64,000 bases of DNA from Ailurus styani (GCA_002007465.1 LNAC01000065.1:3467623-3531622), one strand, 5' to 3'. Shown: positions 1 to 11,692, numbered from the stretch's first letter. The notes: generated from the letters alone by a model not told the origin. Program-made: numbers and translations.

Positions 1-396
1 CATATTTTCAAAGACCTCTCTGACAAGCAGGGCTGAATGGTTAAGACAGTTAACAGATGATAAATTATTTAGTCAGGGAAAAGATGAGAGCTTTAAAGAC
101 TTCCAGAACATACTAAATAGATTAGATAATTGTGGAACAAACACAGTTAATTGAGCAAAATAAGAGCAGGTGAAATTCCACATAAGCAAATGTGAAGTAG
201 GGCACACTGAAGAATGGGATGCAAATTACCTCCACACATTGTACATTCCTAATTGATTGTAAAACATCTTAGGGAAATGAACTAACAGGGATTGTGGGTT
301 AAAGAAGCCACTTGCCTGGCACCTGAAGCCTTCCATTGGGTGAAAGAGCATTTTCCTGTTAAAATAGCTTTATCTTAATTCTTAAAAATATTATAC
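1..396. other. Unassigned, possibly an old CR1/L3-like LINE relic
   Basis: No gene is visible. Around 160-215 the sequence weakly resembles the C-terminal part of CR1/L3-type reverse transcriptase (a Lys-Cys pair in a context like FN.DKC), but the frame is not maintained. The rest looks unique. This is a weak inference from a short match. Confidence 0.2.
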
Positions 397-932
397 AGTT
401 GACCCTTGAACACTCTGGGTTTGAACTGTGTGGATCCACTTACCTGCAGATTTTTTTGCAATAAATGCAGTGCTATAAATGTGTTTTCTCTTCCTTTTGC
501 TTTTCTTAATAGCATTGTCTTTTCTGTAGTTTACTGCAAGAATATAGTATATAATATATACAACACACAAAATCTGTTTCTTTTTAAGATTTATTTATTT
601 ATTTGGGAGAGAGAGTGCACACAAGTGGTGGGAGGGGCAGAGGGAGAGAATCTTTAAGCAGACTCCCCGCTGAGTGCGAGCCTGACCTGGGGCTTGATCT
701 CACCATTCATGAGATCAAGACCTGAGCCGAAACCAAGAATTGGATGCTTAACCCACTGAGCCTCCTAGGTGCCACTCACACAAAATATGATAACCAACTG
801 TTTATGTTAGCCTTCTAGTAACCAGTAGGCTATTATTAATACTTAAGTTTTAGGGGAGTCAAAGTTATATGTAGATCTTTGACTATTTGGAGGTGGGAGG
901 GGTCAGCAACCCTTTGTTCAAGGTGGACAGTT
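397..932. mobile_element. Tigger-type (TcMar) DNA transposon relic, split by a SINE
   Basis: The left end begins cagttgacccttgaacac and the right end carries the decayed inverse (ccctttgttcaaggtgg), the terminal inverted repeats of a Tigger/MER2-like nonautonomous element. It is preceded by TA, the mariner/Tigger target dinucleotide. The interior (ttaatagcattgtc, gtaggctattattaat, aagttttaggggagtc) follows the same family. A CAN-SINE at 574-776 interrupts it. No transposase remains. The superfamily is secure; the subfamily is not. Confidence 0.75.
574..776 (-). mobile_element. CAN-SINE inserted in the Tigger relic
   Basis: The A-tail reads as T-rich on the plus strand (tttttaagatttatttattt). 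The body runs through the gag-rich segment to the tRNA-derived head (inverse of the ggcacctaggaggctcag variant). The target-site duplication cacacaaaat occurs at 564-573 and 777-786. The copy is diverged (gggagagagagtgcacac), so it is moderately old. Confidence 0.93.
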
Positions 933-1381
933 TTTGTATTAAATGTAGAACATTACAAAAAGGAATGGGAAAATCGGGGGGAAAGAACAAGTAGAACTGT
1001 AGAACTGAAGTAAAGGGATAGGAAAGGTACACACATAAAATTTGTTGAATATCTAATAGGTGAAAGGCACTGGGCTACCATAGGAAATTGCATTAATTTC
1101 CTCAGTTACTGTCATTCTCTGTATCCAACCCTTTTGCCCTATGGCTTTGCAGTTTCTCCTACCACCGCTGTATATGTTTCCATTAATGTGGAGCTTTCCA
1201 TGAGGCAGGCTTGCTTTAGCTAATCAAGTATTAGCAGACATGATGGGAACAGATACTTAAATGTGTTTGTGCATGCAATGGACATTCTCCTGTGTTTCTG
1301 CCATCACTGTGACATGATGCCTGGGGTAGCCACTGGTCTAAGGAGGATGAATGTTCCTTGGAAATCACTAAGATTTTGTAG
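933..1381. other. Unassigned intergenic sequence
   Basis: I see no gene, RNA or confidently recognisable repeat here. An aggcactgggctacc-type stretch near 1065 could be a scrap of an old repeat. Confidence 0.4.
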
Positions 1382-1953
1382 TGATGGTTAACTTTATGTG
1401 TCGACCTGACAGGGCCACCAGGTGCCCATTACTCTGGCGTGTCTGTGAGGGTGTTTTAGGATGAGACAAACATTTGAATCTGAGTGAAGTAGATTGCCCT
1501 CTCTAAAGTGGGTGGGCTTCACTCAATCAGTTGAAGGCCTGAATCAAACACAAAGGTCAACCCTCCTGTGAGTAAGATGAATCTCTTCCTGCCTGACTAC
1601 TTGTGCTGGCACATCGGTCTCTTTCTAGCTTTCACTTAATCAGACATTGCTCTTCTAGGGGCTGGAGTCAGCCAGTTTTTGGCCTGGGACTTATACTACC
1701 AGCTCTTTTAGGTGTCCAGCTTGTTCACTTCAGATCTCAGGACTTCTCACTTTCCATTATCATGTAAGCCAATTCCTAATCTTAGACCTCTCTCTCCAAG
1801 AGGAATAGTGGTTTTGTTAGATTTGTATTTAAAAGAAAAAGTTGCATTCAATTTGAAATATTTAAAAAAATACCCACAACATATTGTGGATATGAATCTA
1901 TGTATATATGTGTGTCTCTGTATTCTGTGTCTTTGCAGAAGTGGACTAATACA
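1382..1953 (+). mobile_element. Solo LTR, tgatggttaa...taataca family, copy 1
   Basis: It starts tgatggttaactttatgtgt and ends ggactaataca, with the TG...CA ends of an endogenous retrovirus LTR. Internal landmarks are gtgtctgtgagggtgtttt, gtgggtgggcttcactcaat and cttctcactttccattat. The flanks share gtag (1378-1381 and 1954-1957), a probable target duplication. There is no internal retroviral sequence. The same family recurs at 12862. I do not assign a database name. Confidence 0.75.
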
Positions 1954-2009
1954 GTAGTTCTTTGCTACATGGCAGTTGGCTTCATTAGCATTGAGTTGAT
2001 ACATTTATA

Positions 2010-2220
2010 ACATTTGTATGTTGTTATCTCACTTAATTCTCATGACTATCCCTTGTCGTAGAATTCCCTCCTAACTCTTTCACAGCTGCAAAAACTTAGG
2101 TTCCAAGTGATTAAATGACTATTATAGGATCATATGGTAAGCTGATAACACATGATGGCATTGGGACTTACATCCATGTTTCCTTACTCCAAAACTTGTG
2201 TTCCTCCTAACGTGCTATGT
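2010..2220 (-). mobile_element. MIR SINE relic
   Basis: The antisense MIR pattern is visible: tctcacttaattctcatgact, then a tract equivalent to acagatgaggaaactgagg (here cagctgcaaaaacttagg), aagtgattaaatgac, and a decayed head. MIR is an ancient tRNA-derived SINE shared by mammals. Confidence 0.6.
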
Positions 2221-2815
2221 TTGTTTTGCCCAACTCAACAGAGATCACAAGTAGAGGATGTTAGAAAGTCAATTATGGTGCAACGATTGTTTGAGGAATT
2301 ATTCTAGGCTAAGTTTAGTATCAAGCTGGACATCACTCTGGTGTTTCTGATGTAGGGCCAGCAGTCAAGGCTGACCCACAGGCATAAAAAATTCTAGATG
2401 AGCACCTAGCACCTGAGCTACATCCCACCTGAATATTATACAAAGAATGCCTATTGGTTCTGTCTTTCTTTTCTTTAGTCATGGTAGCACGTGGGCCACT
2501 TAAGTTTTCACCTATATCCAAGTGGCCATGGGAAAGTTCTCATTAGGAGAAATGAGTGTCGCAGGCCACTTGGTGTAACCCAAATGGATCCCTTTCAAAT
2601 AGCTGGGAAGGGAAAATTCGAACCACTCTCCAAGGAATCCTGGAAATTTTTATCTTGTCAACTACTGCATTCTGCTCTAGCCTAATAATAGTGTCAGCAT
2701 AAATGTGAGCCTGAATAGACAAAATCAGTTTACTTATTTTGTTTTTTATACTTTGGCTACATTTGACCTAACAAATTAAGTTGCTAAATTCTAGATTTGA
2801 TAAAAGAACCTCTTT
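2221..2815. other. Unassigned intergenic sequence
   Basis: The two overlapping short open frames near 2333-2685 show no domain or codon pattern. I see no confident repeat. Confidence 0.4.
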
Positions 2816-3020
2816 GGGGTGCCTGGGTAACTCAGTCAGTTAAGCCTCTCCCTTTAGCTCAGGTCATGATCTCAGGATCTTGGGATGGAGCCCCCAATCC
2901 AGCTCCCTCCTCAGAGGGGAGTCTGCTTCTCCCTCTTTCCTCCTCCATCCTCCCCCTCTTGTGCTCTCTTTCTCTCTCTCTCTCAAACGAATAAATAAAT
3001 AAATAACATCTTTTAAAAAT
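2816..3020 (+). mobile_element. CAN-SINE
   Basis: The head is ggggtgcctgggtaactcag, followed by the tRNA-related part (gctcaggtcatgatctcagg), a CT-rich stretch and the AAAT-rich tail (aataaataaataaataac). The flanks share a decayed target duplication (aaagaacctcttt and aaagtctctttta). Confidence 0.93.
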
Positions 3021-3693
3021 GAAAGTCTCTTTTATAGCTTAAGATTCTGCCTTATACTTGATACAGCTTTTTGTCAGGGGGTAAGGAACAGGATGCTTCC
3101 AACATGTATTAAACCACAAAATGAAAATTGAAGTTTCAGTTTTAATGTTTGGTGATAGAGTTAATTTAGTGGGGCAGTATTGCTGAAACTCATATTTTCT
3201 ACCTTGACACTTAGTGTTATCTTTTCTCCCTCGGAGGTCTTCTCTGTGTCCAGATATATTTCCCTTTCTCCTTTAAGTATACAGAAACCTGTTATGGAAA
3301 AAGACAGGTAGAATGTGCTTGATTCTACCAAGAATGTGAGAGTAAACAGCTCATTCTTTGTAACTGGAACTATATAGACTTGAGATAATTGATTCTTGCA
3401 TCATGCCTCTTTGGACTTTGGTTAAGTGTGAGTTTTAGTCAGTATGAGCACTTAGGAAACAGACCTGTTTTTCAGAGAAATGTACATTTAAAATGTCCTT
3501 TCAAGACTTAATAGCAACTTTTTGATCATTATTTTATTTTTTGCATTTCCTTTTTAATTGTTTCTCTTTTGTTTATAAGAGCAATATATGTTCATCATGG
3601 AAAACTGGAAGAATACCAAAAAAGTACAAAGAATAAAAATTGCTCATATGTTCATAATATGGACTGAATAACTGATATCTTGGTTATTTACTT
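3021..3693. other. Unassigned; possible L1-derived end at 3545-3690
   Basis: The stretch gcaatatatgttcatcatgg followed by aactggaagaataccaaaa is typical of old LINE 3' regions. Upstream sequence looks unique. Confidence 0.3.
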
Positions 3694-3883
3694 TTTTTAA
3701 AAATTAATTTATTTGTTTGACTGAGAGAGACACAGGAGAGAGGGAACACAAGCAAGGCGAGTAGGAGAAGGAAAAGCAGGCCCCACTGAGTAGGGAGCCC
3801 AATGCGGGGCTTGATCCCAGGACCCTGGGTTCATGTCCTGAGCCCAAGGCAGATGCTTAACAACTGAGCTACCCAGGCACCCC
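3694..3883 (-). mobile_element. CAN-SINE
   Basis: It runs from the T-rich tail complement (tttttttaaaaattaattta) to the inverse head (gagctacccaggcacccc). The target duplication ttggttatttactt/ttgattatttactt flanks it (3680-3693 and 3884-3897, one mismatch). Confidence 0.95.
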
Positions 3884-4699
3884 TTGATTATTTACTTTCT
3901 ACCTTTTCCTATGAACATAATTAGCATTCATTGCCACCAAAAAAATATATATCTTGTTTTTTTAATTGAAAAGATTTATTATATTTTGATTTTCAATTTT
4001 CCCTTCTTAGGAGATGAATCTCAAATCAGTCATTTTAATTTCAAGTTACCAACTCCTTGCTGGACATTTTGATCTCAAAAATTTTCTGTCCACTTAAACT
4101 CAATAAGCCCCAAACTGTTCTCACCTCCCCCTTCTAGAATACATATTTTTTTTACTATCCCAATCTCTCTGTAAATGGTGTTAAAATTCTGTTGGTAATG
4201 TGAGCTAACAATTTCTTAATATTTTGGCATTTTTCTCTCCCCCATTGGCCTGTTTCTAATCACTCAGTATGACTCTCAGTGCTCGATCTTGGCAATGTCA
4301 TTCGCATTCTTTCTTCTTTCCCAATTCCATCTGAACAATTGTGTGAGTAAAGCCCGTAGTACAGTAGTGTTCTCTTACTATAGACACCGCTGCCTTCTTC
4401 CATTGCCATCTCCCTAGTGCAGGCCACCGTGACTTTTCTCTGCCTCTTATGATATACTTTTAACCAGAGTCTAGCTTAAGCCAAGGCAGGGTCAAAAGTC
4501 CTTGAGGGATTATAGAGTATCAGCGATGAAGGAAGCTTTCATCTAGAAAGGAAATGAGGTTTAGAGAAATTGAGAAATGTTTTTGATGTCAAATGAATGT
4601 AAGTGGCACTAGAATCAGGTGACCTAATTCTTACTCTAGAATTCTTTCAATTCCTTCACATCTTCTCCAGGACTAAGTGTGTGTCATATAAACACCAAA
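3884..4699. other. Unassigned intergenic sequence
   Basis: AT-rich with one 62-codon open frame that has no recognisable domain. No repeat family recognised. Confidence 0.35.
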
Positions 4700-5165
4700 A
4701 AGCCTTAGCCAATAATTCAAGGTCCTCTACAACCTGACTCCCAGTTCACACTTCCAGCTTACCTCTCCTTGTCCTTTGGAGACCTTTCTTCATTCTACCA
4801 TATTGCTCTTGCCATTCTCCCCAAGTAGAATGACAGCTCTGTCTATATCCTTCTTTACCAGTTGAAAAGCTTCTTATGATTCAAAGCCAAGATGTAGCCT
4901 AGCCTCTTTAGTCAAGTCTTTCTTGCAGATTCCTATTGAAATGATCTTTTGTCTGCCTTCTAAACTTTAAGGCATTTGAGTATACTGTTGTTATCACTTC
5001 ATAGTAATATAGATTTTATATTAAAGTGTAGATTTCAACATCCCTTCTAAATTCTATGCTTGTTAAGGGCAAGGAAGAGGAATTCTTAATCTTTATTTTA
5101 TTCAAAGCATGTAGAATGCAGCTTTCTGTGCAGTTCAGGATCATGAAATTTTTTTGGATAAATAA
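4700..5165 (+). mobile_element. L2 LINE 3' end
   Basis: Ordered L2 landmarks are present: aaggtcctctacaacctgac, a run of short pyrimidine-rich phrases (cttgccattctccccaag, gtcaagtctttcttgcag), ttgttaagggcaaggaagag and a final ggataaataagcc tail. Ancient mammalian LINE, 5' truncated, with no coding sequence left. Confidence 0.75.
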
Positions 5166-6149
5166 GCCACCATATCTGATCTGTTTAGATACAGATAATA
5201 ATTTTACTCACAAAGAAGAATGTCTAATAGTATGATAATTTTGATAAAATAGCTAAATTACTTAATTTTTGATATTTTATGTTAGAGTGTTCACACCGAA
5301 GGTAGTACATGATTGGAGCATGAGAAGAAAAGATTAGAACTTATATATATGTTTTTCTCTTGATCTTTTAAAAATTGCTATTTCTTGTGCAAGTTTTATA
5401 ACATGTATAATTTATCACTAAGGAGGTACATGCAGACAATATGCAAATGAATTAATTTTTAAATAGGAGGCTATGAAGGATATGAAGTAAATTTCCACTG
5501 CCAGCATGCAACAGGAAATGTATGAATGGGAGTTTCATTTCTGGCAGTGGCTGACTAGACCATTCCGGACAACGCTCCCACTGTGTTAGAGTTTCCCCAA
5601 ATAGCTTGCTATAATTAAAATCAGAGGAGTTTCTTGTTCCCCAGTATTCAAAATAAATATTATGTGTACTCACCTAAACTGTGGTGTTGATTCCCATCTT
5701 AAAGAAAAATCCAATCTCCTTAATGATGCAAGTGAAGCTCAGGGTTGATCAAGGGTCAGGTCATGTTTTGCTGGCTTGTGGCAGATGAACCAAGAAACAG
5801 GGAAATATACCAGTACATTTCCTGACCTGAAGGTTCTCCTGTGAGTGGACTACACGTCTGCCATAGCAGCTGAAGGCAGGATACTGAGGTTTGGATTTCT
5901 GTACATGATCACTTTCGAGATGCACAGTTTTATGAACCAACATCAGCAACCTCATATGTGTTGTTCCTAGGAACAGTCAATAATCAGTGAGCAAAACACT
6001 GTTTTTAAGTCAGAAGGTCTATTTATATATTCTTTTAAATTAAAAAAAATGTGCCTTTTCAGAATAGAAATGTATATTGTTGGGTTTTTTCTACTTATGA
6101 TGAATACTATGACATTTGGTGAGACAGGTATGAAGCAGCCTTTTAAATT
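5166..6149. other. Unassigned intergenic sequence
   Basis: AT-rich. Two minus-strand open frames (5452-5673 and 5761-5955) show no domain. Part of it may be very old LINE sequence, but I cannot place it. Confidence 0.35.
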
Positions 6150-7231
6150 TAGAAAATACCTATCATAACATTTAGAAGTCTTTTATTTACATTTGACTAG
6201 GTAGTACATCCATATAGTTAAAAACTCAAAAAATAGAAAATAATTTACAGTATAAAAGATCTTTCTTCCAACTCTGTCCCCTAGTTGTCAAGATCCCTTC
6301 TGCACTCATAATCAATGTACTTTGGTTCTAAACTATTTCTCCTTTTCTGGAGCTAATGGAATATTGCATGCATTCTGCTACTGTGCTTCTTTGAGATATT
6401 TTCACATTAGTATATACATTGTCACCTCAGTCTTTCTTTTTTTCTTTGCTTTTCCTCAGGTTTATGCCATTTCTCTGAATGGATGTAGTATAGTTTATTT
6501 TTGTTTTGACACTGTATAGTTTATTTTTTAACCAATCCTCTATTGATAGACACTTAGATTTTTCAGTATTTTTAAAATAAATTTGCAATGAGTTATGTTG
6601 CTATGAAAAGTACACAGGCAGGATAATTTCCTGACATTGGCTTTTCTGGGGCAGGGCACGTTCATTTGTGATTTGGAAAGCTATAGGCAATTTATCCCCC
6701 ATAGGAGTCTCCAAGGTCTCCAGTCCTGCAAGCAACACATGTGGTTCCTGCTGTTTTGAAGTTTTGCCCATAGAAGGCATTACCAAACTTTTGGACAGTT
6801 TCCAATCCAACAGGTTAAAAAATGGCATGACGGTATAGCTTTCACAATCAATGCTCCCATCATGACAGCACTTTTGTCATCTTCATGTGCTTAAGACTCA
6901 TTTGTATTTCTTCTTTCAGGATCTGTCTCTTCATTAACTTTGCCTGTTTTTTAATTGGATTTTTTTCCTTTCCAGTTTAAGGGAGTTCACTTTATTTCTG
7001 TCTTTTGTACATATATATGAAATCAGTCCCTTTTCTATGTATGAATAGCAAATGCTTTGTTTTACCACTTTTCTTTCTGTTCATCATAATTTCATCTGAA
7101 ATCCTTTGCAAACTTAACTCACCAATTTACTGGATTTCAGTCAAAAGAAAAACAAGACATACAACGGAAGGGAAGAGTTTTGAAGAGAAAGATAAATTTT
7201 CATGTGGGATAGTTAACAGTAAATTTTAAAT
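6150..7231 (-). mobile_element. Old L1 (L1M class) 3' region
   Basis: This reads as the complement of an old L1 tail: tatagttaaaaactcaaaa, ttaaccaatcctctattgat, ggataatttcctgacattgg, ttaccaaacttttggac, actcatttgtatttcttctt, and a tract equivalent to the ttgcccattttt...attgg phrase. Order is preserved over about 1.1 kb. No intact ORF2 remains. Confidence 0.7.
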
Positions 7232-7241
7232 TAACATGTGG

Positions 7242-7578
7242 TTTCTTTCACTTAGTGGAACAAACAAACAAAAAGCCGAAACAGAACCATAAAACACAGA
7301 GAAGAAACTGGTGGTTGCCAGAGAGAAGATGGGTGAGGGGAAGGGCAAAATGAAGAGGAATGGGAGATAAAGGCTTCCAGTTATGGAATGAATAAGTCAC
7401 AGGGATGAAAGGTGCAGCATAGGGATTATAATAGCATTGTATGATGAGAGATGGTAGCTACACTTGTGAGCACACCATAATGTATAGACTTATCAAATTG
7501 CTATGTTGTACACCTGAAACTAATGTAACGTTGTTTCAACTATACTTGAGTTAAAAAAAAACTGGAAAGGGAAAAAAA
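7242..7578 (+). mobile_element. 5'-truncated carnivore-type L1 3' end
   Basis: The 3' untranslated landmarks are in order: aactggtggttgccagagag, agcacaccataatgtataga, gttgtacacctgaaactaat and an A-rich end. The duplication taacatgtgg/taacatgtag (7232-7241 and 7579-7588) marks one retrotransposition event with severe 5' truncation. It is younger than the L1M upstream. Confidence 0.85.
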
Positions 7579-7599
7579 TAACATGTAGAACTTAAGAAA

Positions 7600-7735
7600 T
7601 TCCTTTTTTTTTACAAATGAAGATATTGTGGCTCAGAGATGTTGAATGTCATACACAGTCATATAGCAATATAGTGAGAGCTGATATAGCAAGTGTTGTT
7701 GGTTGTCAACCTAAGGCCTTTTACTCTAGATGGCT
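7600..7735 (-). mobile_element. MIR SINE relic
   Basis: Antisense MIR core: tttacaaatgaagatattgt, ggctcagagatgttgaatg, cacagtcatatagcaa and a decayed head ending ccttttactct. Confidence 0.65.
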
Positions 7736-7744
7736 GATTTTGAT

Positions 7745-8175
7745 TTTTTAGATGTCCACACCTGTATTACTGACCCAGAGCTAATCCTCATGGGTCTCAG
7801 CCTTAAGAAGGGGGCTTGTCAACTCAAACTAGCAATGGGCCAATGAAATGGAAGGAAAGTCTATTGATGAGGAGCTTCTTGTATAGGTTCTCTGACTCAT
7901 GAAAGCAGACACATACCCTCCTTTCTTCAGCTGCACATTGCTGAATGAGATTCAGTGCCTAGAACTGAGGCAGCCATTTTGTCATCGTGATGGGTGTTAG
8001 CCCAAAGGGAGCTGCATGCTGAGGGTGGCAAAGCAGAACGGTGGATGTTGGGGGTTCTGGATGATGTCGTTGAGCTGCTGAATTAACGAGTTTCAGAAAC
8101 TTTCTGCCTTGGAGTCCTAGTTACATAGAGCAGTAATTCTTTATTGTTTAAGCTAATTGAGTTGGGCTCCTTCCC
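7745..8175 (+). mobile_element. Ancient interspersed repeat, 'B' family, copy 1
   Basis: A widespread mid-repetitive mammalian sequence I recognise by pattern but cannot name: gggccaatgaaatggaagg, gaggcagccattttgtcat, gatgatgtcgttgagctgct, ttattgtttaagctaattga. Related copies lie at 14130-14320 and 56971-57395. Confidence 0.55.
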
Positions 8176-8584
8176 ACCCTCCCTTCTTTCCTTCTTTCCA
8201 TTTTTTATCACTAGGAGCTTAAAGCTTTCTGACACCATCCAGACCCTAAATCTGCTACTCAAAGCTAAGTGAAGTTTTGAGTATGTTGTGTCCTCTGCAC
8301 ACAGACATCGGATATGCAAATCTTATCATTTTTATGGAGAAAGATATTGGGAAAACAATTTTTTTTCCAGGACAAAAGCTGGTAATGAAATACTTATTTA
8401 CAAAGTTAACTAAATGAAATGCATAGTTCTTTGCCATTATTTCTCTTCAGGCAGGCTAAGTCACTTGTTCTTTCCTGCAGTTGTTTTTTCAAATGGGTAG
8501 AAAAGTGCCTCCTTGTGACACTGAAGTCCAAGACAATTTTGATATTTTAATTTGGTGCTCATTTACTATAAAAGATCACACTTG
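8176..8584. other. Unassigned, with a short polypyrimidine tract
   Basis: A (CTTT/CCTT)-rich run lies at 8168-8200. The rest is unique-looking, and two overlapping minus-strand frames are not gene-like. Confidence 0.35.
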
Positions 8585-8755
8585 AGGGGTACCTGGGTGG
8601 CTCATTTGGTTAAACATCTCACTCTTGATTTCAGCTCAGGTCATGATCTCAAGGTTGTAAAATTGAGCCCTGCCTTGGGCTCATACTCAGTGGGGAGTCT
8701 GCTTGAGATTCTCTCTCTCCCTCTCCTTCTACCCTTCCCCTCTGCTCTCTCTCTC

Positions 8756-8808
<53 letters not shown>

Positions 8809-8821
8809 ATCTTTTAAAAAA
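8585..8821 (+). mobile_element. CAN-SINE with long AAAT tail
   Basis: The head is aggggtacctgggtggctca. The exact duplication atcacacttg flanks it (8575-8584 and 8822-8831). The body is an older variant (cttgatttcagctcagg), yet the tail has expanded to about 13 AAAT units. Confidence 0.95.
8757..8810 (+). repeat. (AAAT)n microsatellite, about 13 units
   Basis: A perfect tetranucleotide array grown from the SINE A-tail, so it is likely length-variable between individuals. Confidence 0.97.
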
Positions 8822-8884
8822 ATCACACTTGTGCATTTGTTTCAGCATTCTAACAGTGGGAAGTATGATATAAAATAAGAGCCT

Positions 8885-9505
8885 TCCATGTATCACTCAA
8901 GACCCTCCAATTCCAGCCTCAGTTTACCTCTCCAACACAACTTCTTACAATATGTCTTGATTTACTGTTTGTGCCAGAAAACCTGAATTAATGTCCTCCC
9001 CACCCCACCCTCCATAACCTCCTCATATCCTTGCTGCTGTTTGCCTCACATTGTTACTTCCCTCTTTGCAGGCATGACTTTTTGTCTGCTCAATGTTCAA
9101 ATCCTGTCCCTCCCATCTTCAATTCCATCTTCCCTGTGAAATTTCCTACAATATTCCCTTTCTCTACTCTCAACCCAGATGGAAGTATTACCTCTTATTC
9201 TGAATTCCCATACCATTTTATCTTTGTTTTTTAATTAAATTAATGCTTTGTATTCAACTTTATTTTTTAATGTATTCTTCTTCTGGCTACTTTTCCTTAC
9301 TTTTCAAATATTTCCAAATTTGTAAGTATGACTTTAAAAGAAGAATATAAAAAAAAGGAAATCCAAATAATTTTGAATTCCCCAACTGGATGCTAAGCTC
9401 CTTGAGGAAATGCATATTTGCTTCATTTTTATAACTCTCCAATAGTGTAGCACTAACATTGAGTCTTGCCCATAAGCTGTAGCAAATATTTGTAGAATAA
9501 ATAAA
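8885..9505 (+). mobile_element. L2 LINE 3' end
   Basis: L2 order is preserved from catgtatcactcaagaccctc through catccttgctgctgtttgcc and ccaactggatgctaagctcc to ttgaggaaatgcatatttgc and the final gtagaataaataaatat. Coding sequence is fully decayed. Confidence 0.8.
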
Positions 9506-10029
9506 TATGTTGGATATCTTGCCATATTTTTCTCAAACACCACTTTTATAGCTTGCTTGTATATACTTGTATCAATTCAACTAGCCATCAATAAATCTCA
9601 AGAATGGTCTCTTGGCATTGAAAAGTAAGAGTCAATTACACCCTATAATTCTTCAAAAAGGAAAGGATTTCAATAGTGTCGGTAACATTGGTCAGAGTAA
9701 CTATAGCTACTATTCTTGCTAGCAATAGTAGGATCCCAATAATTAAAGGTTGGATTTTTTTTCTGAATTAATGCCCCACCTTGTCCAATTGCTCTCAGCA
9801 TATCATAAAAAGACAGAAAGACTGAGAAATATATCCATTAAGTCATTGAATTTTATTAGCTTTTGGGGGGGGAATAAGCTATAATTGCTTTTCAGTAGAC
9901 TGATCATAATGTGCTTTTAAATTTTACATGTTTCCATAGTAATATAATTTACATTATGGAGTATATATGTATACATACTATATAGATTTGTATTCTAGAT
10001 TATAAATTCCTTTGAGGCAACAATATTTA
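9506..10029. other. Unassigned AT-rich sequence
   Basis: No gene or repeat family recognised. Confidence 0.4.
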
Positions 10030-10480
10030 TTTTTCTTAATGTCAGTTCAAGTTCTCCAGGAAGCAGAAGCTAAAACAGTAAGAAGTATAGGAGATTTACT
10101 GGAGTGAAAGATAAAGGTGAGAAAGAGCAGAAGTAGGCAGGGAAGACTTCAGATAGGGGGATACTGTGACTTGAGAGTAGGAAGGAGGGAGGATTGGGTA
10201 GGAAGAGACTTGCACTGTGGTACAACCCCAAGAAAGTCTTGTCCTGACCAACAGAAATCTCTGGTATGATGATGGACCACAGAGAAGGCCCACGCTCGGC
10301 AGAAATGTTTGGGCCCTCACATCCCCCACGCTTGGTTATTGGCTGGAATTGAATGATATGGTTGATGAACAAGGTAGTGCACCTGGGTGATGTCAGCTAC
10401 TTGCACTTTTTGGAGCAAATTCTCTCTTGAAGGAAAAGCTCAATGACTCCCTCCATGTTTAGTGCCACACTGAACATGAT
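10030..10480. repeat. Probable ancient repeat, unclassified
   Basis: Phrases such as gttcaagttctccaggaagc, tttactggagtgaaag and ttctctcttgaaggaaaagc, in this order, recall an old mid-repetitive mammalian element. The 100-codon and 77-codon minus-strand frames fall inside it and show no domain, so I do not treat them as genes. Confidence 0.4.
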
Positions 10481-10854
10481 AGGACATATAGACTTGTAGA
10501 GAGTAGAATTTTAAGAAAATGAGTGTATAAATTGAAAGAATTCAGTTTTCTTAAGTGCTTCGAACAATGCACATGCTATGGCCCATTTGTAGATGGACAA
10601 TTCTTTCTGTGAAAGGTATTGCTCCAAATCAGAGAATTAGCACAAGCTATGACTTTGCATTTTCCCCAATATTTCTAAGTGCCTTTAAGGATTGCTTCTA
10701 AATCATTGACTCTGAATGACTAAACAGTGTTCTTCACTTGGACAGTGCTCACTTTGCTTGGATTAAAGCTATTGCCAAATTTAAATATGGGTGGAAATAC
10801 ACACAGCTGCACGTGAAAGCTGGTGGAAGCCACTCCCACGTGCTGTCATAAATG
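10481..10854. other. Unassigned intergenic sequence
   Basis: Nothing recognised. Confidence 0.4.
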
Positions 10855-11290
10855 GTATGACTGCTGTTTATACTTTACACATGAGCATACACGTTGATCC
10901 TTCACCCTGTGAGGAAGGTAGATTTTTTTTAAATATTTTATTTATTTAACACAGAGAGAGAGATCACAAGTAGGCAGAGGCAGAGAGAGAGGGGGAAGCA
11001 GGCTCCCCGCTGAGCAGGGACCCTGATGCGCGGCGGGATCCCAGGACCCTGAAATCATGACCTGAGCTGAAGGCAGAAGCTTTAACCCACTGAGCCACGC
11101 AGGTGCCCCAGGAAGGTAGTTTTATTCAGATTTGATAGACAGGGAAGCTGAAGATCAATATGGAGAAATCTCTCAAGTGAGGTTGCACGTATAGAAAGTG
11201 GCAGGGCTTGGAATGGAACCCAATTGTCTCTCACTTCTCAGCCAGTGGTTTTCTACTGGCCAGGATGCTCAGTGGTTTTCACCCAAACAC
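10855..11290 (-). mobile_element. MIR SINE split by a CAN-SINE
   Basis: The part before the SINE (acatgagcatacacgttgat, ttcaccctgtgaggaagg) and the part after it (gatagacagggaagctgaag, gtggcagggcttggaatgg, aacccaattgtctc) are the two halves of one antisense MIR. The CAN-SINE at 10922-11109 sits between them. Confidence 0.7.
10922..11109 (-). mobile_element. CAN-SINE inside MIR
   Basis: Runs from T-rich tail to inverse head (actgagccacgcaggtgccc). The exact duplication aggaaggtag occurs at 10912-10921 and 11110-11119. The MIR resumes right after the second copy, so the older element's break point is exact. Confidence 0.96.
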
Positions 11291-11692
11291 TTACACACAC
11301 AGGTTAAATTGTATGGTCCATGCAAGAGATGAAGAGAGGTGGAAGCTAAGTTTTACTGAGTTGTCTTTGACTATTTCACTATATTAATTTCACTATATTA
11401 TTTCACTATATTAATTCAAGTATTTTAAAGTTAAAAGTGGCAATTTCTTTAATTCTTAGCACATAGAATTTAACTGGAGAATATTAGATTTTGTTACATA
11501 TCATGCCAATTATAGTAGTTAATGTATACACAAATAAAATGAATATGCATTACTAATTTTTGTTAAAAGAACTAACTGTATTTTTTCTTCCAATTGGCCA
11601 AACACTATGGGTATTTATCTCTTCCTTTAACAATTTACTCTATTTCTGCTTATTGGCAGGTCTCTAAATTCATATCAACAAAAACGTTTCTT
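11291..11692. other. Unassigned, containing a short tandem array
   Basis: Apart from the triplication at 11372-11416, I see only unique AT-rich sequence. Confidence 0.4.
11372..11416 (+). repeat. Three tandem copies of a ~14-16 bp unit
   Basis: The unit atttcactatatta is repeated three times with 1-2 base spacing differences. Confidence 0.9.

Noticed and set aside
1413..1428. ggccaccaggtgccc as a CTCF site
   Set aside because: Weaker than the site at 24301 (the ggggg core is broken) and part of an LTR sequence.
8757..8810. Regular repeats suggesting a CRISPR array
   Set aside because: All arrays are simple microsatellites without unique spacers; the DNA is mammalian.
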